Source: Ciona intestinalis
Taxonomy: Eukaryota; Chordata; Ascidiacea; Phlebobranchia; Cionidae
Direction: 5' to 3'
Length of the DNA stretch: 64,000 bases
Assembly (NCBI RefSeq): GCF_000224145.3
Contig: NC_020176.2
Span: 4,501,825 to 4,565,824 of the forward strand
Shown: positions 11,138 to 20,713 of the stretch, piece by piece
Layout: each line of letters opens with the position of its first letter
Position numbering within the stretch: the first letter of the stretch is position 1
Notes under the pieces: model-generated
Database searches by the model: none
Told to the model about the DNA's origin: nothing
The model's input: only the letters and a program-made list of their open reading frames with translations
Program-made: the position numbers and the translations under genes

Positions 11138-12147
11138 TTACAGCGATGAGATCTGTCGTTGGATTCGTTCAATATTTTCCTGATTTAATTTCCGCATTCG
11201 CTGCATAACAACGAGACCTGATATCAAACTAAGCACGATGACAACTCCTTCGAATTGCCAGAATATTTTTGTTTCTCTCTCCATGTCCATGGGACAACTA
11301 TAAAGATATAATGACTTTATATAAAAAATGTTCTTTATGTAACATATTGGTTTGTATAAAAAAAATGATTTATATTATATAATGGTTTGTGATAATGTAA
11401 CTAGAAATCAAATGTCATTTGCCAAAGTAATCTAACTTTCACTATAAGATAATGTTATAGTTCAGATTAAATATAATTATCAATATACTGAGTTAAAATA
11501 AAACTTTATTAAAATAGGCCCACCTTTTGATTGAAACACCTGATGTTTCACATTTCACTTGTTCAATATAACCAGTGAACAAACAAGCTGGGTGTAAACT
11601 TGTTTCATGGGATGAACAAATATGGCAAGCAACATCGATCGTGAAACTCTCGGTTTGCCAACAATATTCTGAAACAAAAACGGTGTGTTTATTTTGAATG
11701 AAAAAATGTAACTTGCTTTATCCTCGCGTTGCCACAAAATAAAAATCGTTATAACACGGGTGTCCATTCGTTGTAGCTATCTAAGCTATAAAGCTATCAA
11801 TATATCCTATCCCATTGTGGATTATTGAATTCTGCTTGCCAATAAAATAATGATAAACTGGATCTTTTATGGCTTTTAAATGTGTGCATCAAAGTTTCTT
11901 TTCTAATGTCGAACAGTTTTTAAATTTTTAAACTGTTTCACCAATGTATAATATTACTGTTATTAGTCTAATACTTTGGTTTTTAGAATGATGAAATACG
12001 TTTAAACCATGTACGTTATTGATATTAAATATAATTACCTGATTGAGTGTCTTTATTTTCGCCACCATTAGCCTCCCCGTACACACGAAACGTGTTTGTA
12101 AAAGTTACCATTATAAACAGTGTATATTTTAACACATTTCGTTGCAT
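11138..12147 (-). CDS. JTB: JTB (jumping translocation breakpoint) membrane protein
   Basis: A small three-exon gene on the reverse strand: 12147-12039, 11668-11524, 11297-11138, giving 137 residues (human JTB is about 146). Residues 1-24 look like a signal peptide (MQRNVLKYTLFIMVTF...). The ectodomain has six cysteines in JTB spacing (C39-W, C51-x-x-C54, C65, C76, C86), with the family marks PACLFTGYIEQVKC and a K-S-C formed across the second junction. A single membrane segment follows (about 102-117, after FWQFEG) and a short basic tail ends IERIQRQISSL. Junction phases (1, then 2) agree, and both introns have GT...AG ends. JTB is a conserved type I membrane protein linked to mitochondria and cytokinesis in mammals; its exact role here is inferred. 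Each exon is under 55 codons, so an ORF scan misses it. An inverted SINE 3' module (11693-11775) lies in intron 1, close to exon 2. Confidence 0.88.
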
Positions 12148-12993
12148 TTTGACACTAAAATTCAAACTTTTGAAACAAATTTAGAATTTTATATGCACCC
12201 GACTTCCACACTTCGTATGTAGATAATTTGGAAAAGGAAGACTAAAAGAAAACGTCAAAATCTACAACACAAATTCAACAAAACAGCTGACACACTTTTG
12301 TTGTTATGACGGTTCATTGCACACGATGACGTAATATCAGATGACGCTAGATCACCTATTAATAGGGGTGTAACAAATTGGAATGTTTAAAAAATGTTCA
12401 TAGGATGTTCATAGCAATATAGTTGTGTTCACCTGAGGTTTTTCGGTTAGAGAAGCAGAATAACAACATAGACGTTCTCGTTTTGCCTTCTCGCCAAGCC
12501 AACCCATTAACGCCGTGCGTGTCACACTTCGGCAGGCTTATTTCATCAATCTAAGGCTCTAGGCAAAACATGCTTTTTTTCGCAGCTAGCTGGTTAGAAC
12601 AAAACACGAGCTGATTTTCAACAAAACGCGCTTTTTTCGCTGCCATCGCTTCACAGTTGGCAAATGTTCCCAAGGCGGTCATTGCATGCTTATAGTTGTC
12701 TACTGTGTAGCATCATAGTTGTTTTTATTGTTAGCTTTGAATATGAGTAAGTTTGTTTTGAGCTAAAAAATTTGACGATTGTGTTTAGTCATTTGGAGCA
12801 AGAATGAGTAAGATTGTTTATCTACATATGGAACACACACATAAAAGGCATGTGTAGCTGCATAGCTTCGTGCGTAATTACTTCAGGTATGTTGGCACTT
12901 TTACATAAGTCGCATGCACTCACTGGTAACATTGTAACCGTATATCCGCACGACTATTAAAGAGCGTTGTTAAATGATAAAAACACGATCAGA

Positions 12994-13187
12994 AACTACT
13001 AACGGTAGGCTATCCATCGAAACTACTAACGGTAGGCTATCCATCGAAATGTACTAACGGTAGGCTATCCATCGAAATGTACTAACGGTAGGCTATCCAT
13101 CGAAATGTACTAACGGTAGGCTATCCATCGTAATGTACTAACGATAGGCTATCCATCGAAACTACTAACGGTAGGCTATCCATCGTA
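12994..13187 (+). repeat. Minisatellite, ~7 units of 27-29 bp
   Basis: Seven head-to-tail units share ACTAACGGTAGGCTATCCAT, with either an AAACT or AAATGT/TAATGT lead. Units are almost identical, so the array is young. Its flanks (left GTTGTTAAATG...AACACGATCAGA, right ACCACACAATACTATATA) match internal and terminal parts of the local MITE family. Confidence 0.95.
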
Positions 13188-13334
13188 CCACACAATACTA
13201 TATATATATGACATCAAAGCAACATTTTACGTCATTTTCTTACATATAGCTGCATCCTGCATGTGTAACTTTTATAAGTCGTAATTTAAATATCTTGCAC
13301 ATAATTTGTATATGAAGCGCAGCTGTAGCATATA

Positions 13335-13540
13335 ATAGGCATATATAGTAGAGTGGGGAAAGATGGGACACCTTTAACACATAATATCCAAATAGCCTGA
13401 TCGTATTTTAAACAATTAACAACGGTCTGTGGAAGTCGTGAAGATACGGTTTTATAATTCATTGAATGTTCTTTGTTCACTACCAAATAAAAAGAGAAAA
13501 CTAAACGAAAAGGTGTCCCATCTTTCCCCACTGTACTATA
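13335..13540 (+). mobile_element. Cimi-like MITE, full length
   Basis: The left end GTAGAGTGGGGAAAGATGGG and right end AGGTGTCCCATCTTTCCCCA form terminal inverted repeats, flanked by TA-rich sequence. The internal marks TTTTAAACAATTAACAACGG and GTCGTGAAGATACGGTTTTA are present. Confidence 0.92.
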
Positions 13541-13563
13541 ACGTTTCCCGTATAATCTGTTAT

Positions 13564-13757
13564 TGTAGGGTGGGGGAAGACGAGACACTTTTACCACATA
13601 TTATGCAAACATCCCGACTGTGTTTTAAACAATTAACAACGGTCTATGGGAGTCGTGAGGATACAGTTTCATAATTCTTTGAACGTTTTTTGTTTACTAC
13701 CGAATGGGAAGAAAAAATAGAATGAAAGGGTTTCCCATCTTGCCCCACCCTGCTACC
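13564..13757 (+). mobile_element. Cimi-like MITE, second copy in tandem
   Basis: Same family and orientation, starting only about 25 bp after the previous copy. Ends read GTAGGGTGGGGGAAGACGAG and CCCATCTTGCCCCACCCTGC. Confidence 0.92.
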
Positions 13758-14213
13758 ATAGGTGTTACATTCTTGAAATCGGTAAATCTTTATTATAAGG
13801 CGAAACGATATCCCATAAAGTTGGACCAAGAACGAACATAAACAAATTAAACTTATATCTCCCGCTGACCTTAAAGGGTTGAAACAGGTACGTTACATAC
13901 TGTTACATGCATGGTTTTTATACGGCAGGTAATAATACTTTAGCCTGCAATCAGTGTAAAAGTTTTATTTGCAATAAACGCAATGGGTTCGTCAATGCAA
14001 AGAAAAACAAAGGTTATGACGCATGTGATGGGAATATATGATAATTCAAAATAAAACATAACGACTTGCATTATATGACATTGATAACATTTTTACGTTT
14101 ACTCTGACGCAGCTACTGCCATGATACAGAGCACCGGAGGCCACTATATAATGAAACCTGGTTTACTCAGCGTCATTTCGTGCTAGTTGTCTTCGCTAAA
14201 GGAACTAAATATA

Positions 14214-17200
14214 ATGCTTTCGTTCGTTGCGACTGCATGGTTGGCGCTGCAATGGTTGATGCCATTAATTGAAGGTAAACGTTGCTATAGTTTGTATACT
14301 GCATGCTGATACAGAACCGCTAAAAAATGCACTGTTTGGGTAGAATTTATTAACGTTCGTTGATGTAAACGCTTGTATATAAAGATGTTTACATTAAATA
14401 GTCTGGCAAAAAAAACAATATAAACTTAAACTATATAAGTTTGTAAGTTTAAGTTTAGACAATAAACTTAGGAATATTTTTTCAGATAGTAAATCAGACG
14501 CCGCGAATATATAAATTAATTATATGCTCCTATGAATTGCTATACAGATATGAAAGTTACCCGCGGATTAAAAAAAAGTGTCGATATTTCACGCAAAAAA
14601 GTGTTGATATCGCAATTGATTATTTGTCGATGTATTTCTGCAGGAACAAATGGCCAAACTACGAATCCTCCAAACATTGTGATGGTGTTGGCCGATGATT
14701 TAGGTAAGTGTTGTTTGTTCAACGGTCTACTTAAAATGTTACTATTTATATATAGTATTGAGGGGAAGATGGGACACCTTTAGCACATAATTTCCAAACA
14801 TTCTGATCGTGTTTTAAACAATTAACAATAACGGTCTATGGGAGTCGTGAGGTTTAATTATTCTTCAAATGTTTACTACCAAAATAAATGAAAAGGTCAA
14901 AAGGTGTCCGTTTACCCAAACTTGTATATGCACATTCTATATGGGCGAGGTCCTATACAGTGTAACATGCCATTTGACCTGGGTTTTAGTTGGCTCATTG
15001 CCGTTACCACGAATTGTAAAACTGACTGATTTTGTTTGTAGGTTGGAACGATGTAAGCTGGCATAACTCTATCGTACAAATGCCGAATTTACAAGATCTT
15101 GCCGAGCGAGGTGTTATATTGGAACACGCTTATGCCCAGGAGAAATGTACGCCCTCCAGAGCTGCTTTTCTTACTGGACGATATCCTATAAATACTGGAA
15201 TGCAGGTAAAAACCAAAACAACAGGAGTATACAACTTTTTATTGACGTAGTGTATGGTTGCTCGACTATCAACCGAAGGGTAATGGGTTCGAGACTCGAT
15301 GTTGCTACCATTATGAGGATAGGTTAATAACCCGTCAACCCAACATGCAACACAGTGAACTTTAGTGACTAACAGATAAGCATGAGATAATTATCGAATA
15401 ACTTCTCCTGTATTGCATGAACTGGAGAAACATTATACGTCGTCTATAGTACATACTTTCTTATGGATACCGCAATACACTTTACACACATAGGAGAATA
15501 CTTCTATACTATATATACCAGACGGCTATAAGTTCAAAACACTGAGTTGTAACTTTGTTTATTCACTAGGAAGAAGTGGTGGTTGCCACCCAAATGTCAG
15601 GACTTCCAATCGAGTTTAAATTACTTCCATCTTACTTGAAAGATCAAGGATATGCCACTCATATGATCGGGAAGTGGCATGTGGGATACTGTGATGAGGC
15701 GTATACCCCAACCAGACGGTAAGTTATCACCTGCTGCATTATCCAGCAACATACTTTAATACTACTGTCGGATGGGACACCTCTATTAGCACATTATGTC
15801 CAAATATCCTGATCGTGTTTTTAACAATTAACAACGGTCTATGGGAGTTGTGAAGATACGATTTGTGTGTTGTTCCAATCATTTCCAATTGATTTTGCTG
15901 CTTTTCTCTTTGGCATTTCCATTTATTTAACGTCATATTTGAAAGATAAATAAATTTATATTTTACTTACAGAGGGTTTGATTCCCACTATGGTTTCTAT
16001 AACAGCGGGATTTCTTATTCGAACTATAGTTCCACTGAAGGAACCGACGGTAAGTATCTATTGATCTAACTCCCATATCTCTAACATAATGTTAACCAAC
16101 TTATCTCATCTTTAGTATGGGTAAGTGATATAGGTTTTCGGGCGTAAAATCTGTCCCGTGTAGTTGCAGCTTGAGGTATAATGAGGCAACTCACGCTTGG
16201 TATTCCGCAGTAAAACCACATCCTTGTAATATGTTTTTGAGCGTATTTTATATACAAATATATTTACCTATATTTACCTCTTCGATTACGGTAGCGAAGG
16301 TTTAGAAAAATTTTAAACGAAAATACACAATATATAGACAAAACAATAGCCGTTAAAACACGGTTATACAGTTAACGCGAAGAAAATATGCGTGATCGCT
16401 ATACCTAAATAAAACACTCTGTTGCAGTTGGTTACGATTACCGTGACGACTTGGCGTTGAATCTTGCAGCTGAAGGCAAATATACAACGACCGATTTCAC
16501 CGACCAAGCGAAGACATTGATTGACAATCATGATCAGACGAACCCAATGTTTCTTTACATGGCTTACAATGCCCCTCATACCCCATTTGAGGTAATGGTG
16601 ATGAATTTATTGATCGCAGAGTTAAAACAGATGAACAAGAGAGCATAGCTGTAATGATAGGCCACGGGTGTTCTTTCTTCACTTTCGCGACCCTTTCATA
16701 CCTTTTTTAGACTTTTTCCCGACTTTTGTATCAGTGTAAAGTTTATACATTTTCGGCCTTTTCAAACCTTCAAAACGTAAAACAATCATTTTCGTATGCT
16801 TCAGGTGGACGAGTCTTACAGGAATATTTACGACGGAAATTTGAGAGACGGAAATCGCAAAACTTATCTTGGTATGATTTCCGCACTCGATGAACAAGTT
16901 GGGCAACTTGTGGATAAATTGAAAGAAGTTGGAATGTGGTCAAATACTGTGTCTTCTACTCCGACGTATGTATATTATTTATAAAGGGCCTCTGCTGTGG
17001 TTTATAAACCTATAGGCCAGATTTAGTCCGATGTATGTAGTAGACAACTATACGTTAAAATATATTTTATTGTAACCATGGCCTAACGACCAGAATTGTT
17101 TTAACCTGGTATAGTCGCTTATGGGCTGTAAGCCTTACCGACACAACTATTCCTAAAGCTACATACGTGAATGAATGAATGAATGAAACTTACTTTATCC

Positions 17201-19997
17201 TCGCGTGGCCGGAAAACGACAGTCGTTATCACACGGGTTTAACANNNNNNNNNNNNNNNNNNNNNNNNNNNNNNNNNNNNNNNNNNNNNNNNNNATACAC
17301 AACGACCGATTTCACCGACCAAGCGAAGACATTGATTGACAATCATGATCAGACGAACCCAATGTTTCTTTACATGGCTTACAATGCCCCTCATACCCCA
17401 TTTGAGGTAATTGAGATGATTTTATTGATCGCAAAGATAAAACAGATGAACAAGAGAGCTTAGCTGTAATGATAGGCCACGGGTGTTTTTCTTCACTTTC
17501 GCGACCCTTTCATACCTTTTTTAGACTTTTTCCCGACTTTTGTATCAGTGTAAAGTTTATACATATTCGACCTTTTCAAACCTTCAAAACATAAAACAAT
17601 CTTTTTCGTATGTTCTAGGTGGAAGAGTCTTACAGGGATATTTACGACGGAAATCTTAGAGACGGAAACCGCAAAACTTATCTTGGTATGATTTCCGCAC
17701 TCGATGAACAAGTTGGGCAACTTGTGGATAAATTGAAAGAAGTCGGAATGTGGTCAAATACTGTGTTTGTCTTCTACTCCGACGTATGTATATTATTTAT
17801 AAAGGGGCCTAACGGGGGGGTATACGCCATGCGATCTGCTGGGGTTTATAAACTTATAGGCCAGATTTAGTCCGATGTATGTAGTAGAGAAGTATACGTT
17901 AAAATATATTCTATTGTAACCATGGCCTAACGACCAGAATTGTTTTAACCTGGTATAGTCGCTAATGTGCTGTCAGCCTTACCGAAAAAAACAACTATTC
18001 ACAAAACTGCATACGTGGTTATTCGTAAGCGGGCATCATAGGTTTATGAAACGAATCATCATGTTATGACAACTGTCGCTGCCCAACCACGCTAGAATAA
18101 ACAAGCTACGTTGATTTATTTCTTAAGAACGGAGGCACACAACCACAATCGGGACAAAGTGGAAACAATTTTCCTCTTCGTGGAAAGAAAGGTTCTTTAT
18201 TCGAAGGAGGTTACAGAGTGCCGGCTTTCGTACACAGTGAACTAATCAACAACTCCATACACCCATGACGGGTGGGTTGTGTATTTGATGTCTTTAATTA
18301 TCTTTTATGTGGTGTTTTTAATTCATATATTCTTGAATAGCTAATAGCGCGTACTCGTGCTGGAAACTTAGAACTAATTGCTTCAACCAGTAGTACGTAT
18401 TTATGGTCCATCATATGAAGCACCACCATGCATGTTTTGCTGGAATTAAAGATGTTAATAAATGATTTCATACTTTAACAGTCCTTTGTACGAGCATATA
18501 AAAGTAATTAATGCTATAATTTGGTAAAACACAAACTAATATACCAGCTATATCATAAAGGTTAACTCCCAAACATTTACCTTATCAAATTTATTTATAC
18601 CAATACAGACTTTTCCACATCAGTGACATGTTCGCCACCTTCATCGCTCTTGCCGGGGGTGACGCTGCTGTTCCCGCCGACATTGATGGGATCAATGCTT
18701 GGCCGGCTATATCTGGCAACACGCCTTCTCCCAGGTAATGTGTGAAAACGTATGCTTAGATGAATGGGTAAAGTAAATGCAACTTATTTACCTTTCGTGG
18801 CGGGACAACGACTGGCGTTAGAACATGAGTGTTTTACTATACATATACCTCGTGCCCATTTACAATAAACCAAGCCCGTATAGATAGGTATTTTAGTATA
18901 CACCGAATGATCGTTCTAACGTGCACCTTTTTAATATAATGACATAGTTCCTGAAATAAAAATCAAATTTTACAGAACAACATTGGTGTACAACATAATC
19001 ACGAAAAACTTTGCGAATAATGCGAGGAATACGGAACCGAAGGCAGCAATACGGGATCTACAATACAAACTTATCGAAGGAAACCCTGGAGGAGGCGAAT
19101 TGGAACGTAAGTTTACTACCCTGGGTTGGATTTGAACCCAAAAACCTTTGGCAATTTTGTAATTTGGCAATTTTGTGTTCTCTTACAGGAAAAATCGCCA
19201 TTTAACCTTTTGTTTGTATATAGAAGGATGGGGAAGATAGAAAAAAAAACTTTTTATTTTATTTTCTCGTTCCATTGGGTAGTAAACAAGCAAAGTACGT
19301 TTAGGAAATTATAAAACCGTGCCCTCACAATTTTCCTGTTTTTTTGTTGTTTTTAATGTTGTAAGCATTATATCGATTTTACTGGGAAGTTGTTTTGCAG
19401 TCGGAGGATGGATACCACCACCTGAAAATCGCGTCGATAATTTGCTGAAACCGAACGTCAATTATTACGCTGACCCAGTGACTGGTACATGGTATTATCT
19501 CTTCGATTTGATCGGTAAGTAATTTATTGTATTTTTTTTTCTTTGTAAAAACTAACGAATATCATATTATAGTGGGCGGGAAAGATGGGACACCTATAGC
19601 ACATAAAATCCAGATATTCTGATCGTGTTTTAAACAATTAGCAACGATCTATGTGAGGATACGGTTTTATATTTTACTTTTTTTTGCCAAATGGGATGAA
19701 CAAATAGAATGAAAGGTGACCCATCTTCCCCACCTATACGTTAAGTTTATGAGATTAATAGAGCATATTGTAAACAACTGTTTTTTAAAGGACAAATTTC
19801 TCATTTTAGCTGATCCTTACGAAACCAACAACATTGCAGCCTCCGAACCCACATTATTAAACGAAATGATTACGTGGCTTACCGCAGAGAAACGATCAAG
19901 TCGTCGTCGGCATGCAATCGACAACACCAAAGATGTAACCGCAATTCCAAGCTTAAACGGCGGCTCCTGGAACCCAGGATTCTGCGTTGCAACGTAA
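14214..19997 (+). CDS. Arylsulfatase B/I/J-type sulfatase
   Basis: Secreted or lysosomal sulfatase of the ARSB/ARSI/ARSJ group. Exons: 14214-14274, 14644-14703, 15042-15205, 15570-15718, 15973-16049, 16428-16591, then 16805 on (copy 1) or 17619-17783 (copy 2), 18128-~18271, 18609-18734, 18976-19106, 19401-19514, 19810-19997; about 513 residues (human ARSB 533). Residues 1-20 form a signal peptide (MLSFVATAWLALQWLMPLIE). Metal-binding D38-D39 sit in MVLADDLG. The formylglycine motif C76-T-P-S-R is intact. GKWHVG and DNGG follow, the latter made across a junction (YSD|NGG). Odd points: the 16.4-17.0 kb exon pair is repeated at 17.3-17.8 kb beyond a 50-N gap; copy 1 of the second exon lacks four bases near 16950 and shifts frame, while copy 2 reads VFVFYSD correctly. 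The exon at 18128 meets TGA at 18266 just before its likely donor, one base out of phase with the next exon. Allelic mixing or sequence error is likely. AATAAA lies near 20068. Confidence 0.85.
14752..14929 (+). mobile_element. Cimi-like MITE in sulfatase intron 2
   Basis: Left end GAGGGGAAGATGGGACACCT, the internal GTTTTAAACAATTAACAATA and a degraded right end (GTGTCCGTTTACCCA). A little shorter than the consensus. Confidence 0.82.
15245..15395 (+). repeat. SINE head fragment
   Basis: GGGTTCGAGACTCGATGTTGC and the following bases resemble the B-box side of the tRNA-derived head at 9631-9935. The 3' module is absent. A similar fragment lies at about 1170-1260 in an INTS8 intron. Confidence 0.5.
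15760..15873 (+). mobile_element. Cimi-like MITE, left part
   Basis: Starts GGATGGGACACCTCTATTAG and runs through CCTGATCGTG and AACAACGGTCTATGGGAG, then loses similarity. It lies in the sulfatase intron after the exon ending at 15718. Confidence 0.8.
16479..18008 (+). repeat. Duplicated sulfatase segment (two copies around an N gap)
   Basis: 16479-17168 and 17295-18008 are near-identical over two exons, the intron between them and flanking intron. They differ by scattered substitutions, a 4-base exon difference and a ~30-bp indel near 17810. The gap of exactly 50 N (17245-17294) between them suggests two haplotypes laid end to end rather than a true tandem duplication, though exon duplication cannot be excluded. 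Confidence 0.85.
17168..17244 (-). repeat. SINE 3' module with (ATGA)n tail, runs into gap
   Basis: GAATGAATGAATGAATGAAA is followed by the inverted module (CTCGCGTGGCCGGAAAACGA), cut off by the N run. Confidence 0.85.
18008..18124 (+). repeat. SINE 3' module abutting a sulfatase exon
   Basis: A copy of the module (CATGTTATGACAACTGTCGC) whose tail TTGATTTATTTC runs straight into the TTAAG acceptor of the exon starting at 18128. Confidence 0.8.
18762..18870 (-). repeat. SINE 3' module, inverted
   Basis: Reverse copy with CGGGACAACGACTGGCGTTA, in the sulfatase intron after 18734. Confidence 0.75.
19219..19330 (-). mobile_element. Cimi-like MITE fragment
   Basis: Left end AGGATGGGGAAGATAG, then TTTCTCGTTCCATTGGGTAG and the AAACCGTG mark. 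The right half is lost. Confidence 0.78.
19571..19738 (+). mobile_element. Cimi-like MITE, both ends present
   Basis: Ends AGTGGGCGGGAAAGATGGGA and GTGACCCATCTTCCCCACC form terminal inverted repeats, in the last sulfatase intron. The internal region is slightly shortened. Confidence 0.88.
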
Positions 19998-20713
19998 ATA
20001 AATAGGCACTTGATCACGGCAAGATTCTTAAGATAAAAACTTCCGGATTCGTGATTTGGTTTAGAAAATAAAATAATTTAATTTGTTGTAATTTGGGTTA
20101 AATTGTCTCGCAAATAACTTGTCTCTCGTTTAAAAAAAGCGTTGTTTACAAATTTATGTTTTTTCTTGCATGCATGCACCTCATTGTGTTGTAGACAATA
20201 AAACATACTCGAGAATAGGCGGTCCCCAATAAATTCCAAACAATTCAAAAACCTTGTTTTATCGGATGTCTATGTAAGCGGTCATTCCCCCAATTTTTAA
20301 GAAACTTTTTTGCCCACGTTTGAATATTATTTGTAGTAGTTTAGCAGCTACACTTGCACGCGAATTGAAGTTTTATGCTAGATTTAGAGAAGTAACATGT
20401 TTTAGCTGTTTGAGGAGCCACAGTTTAAAGTAAACATTTAAATATTAAGCGTTTCAGTTGAGTTTATTTTTTATTACTCGATCTGGATGTAAAATATTAT
20501 AAGTAACACTGTTTGTTTCAAAAGACATAGATTTCTGGTCAGTCTATTTAAACATGATAACACAACATATCTAAATTACGTAATTGATACGTTTTAGTTT
20601 AAAAATTAAAATCATTTTTCGTGATACAGGAATTTAAGAATTAATACTGTTTGTGCAACATTGTGATATCAATATCATAGAAATCTTTATGTGGAAAAGT
20701 TTATGTTCGCACA
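19998..20713. other. Sulfatase 3' region and upstream of the MULE-derived gene
   Basis: AT-rich sequence. The poly(A) signal of the sulfatase is likely the AATAAA cluster near 20066-20075. I see no Mutator-type terminal inverted repeat paired with sequence after 23641, but a long degenerate repeat could be missed by eye. Confidence 0.5.

Larger units (their letters stand above)
12148..14213. other. Repeat-bearing intergenic region between JTB and the sulfatase
   Basis: The two genes diverge here, so promoters of both should lie at the ends. The left part (12150-12950) shows no gene. The middle holds a minisatellite within a MITE-like remnant (12955-13205) and two adjacent MITE copies (13335-13757). 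No other open frame has exon-like borders. Confidence 0.6.
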
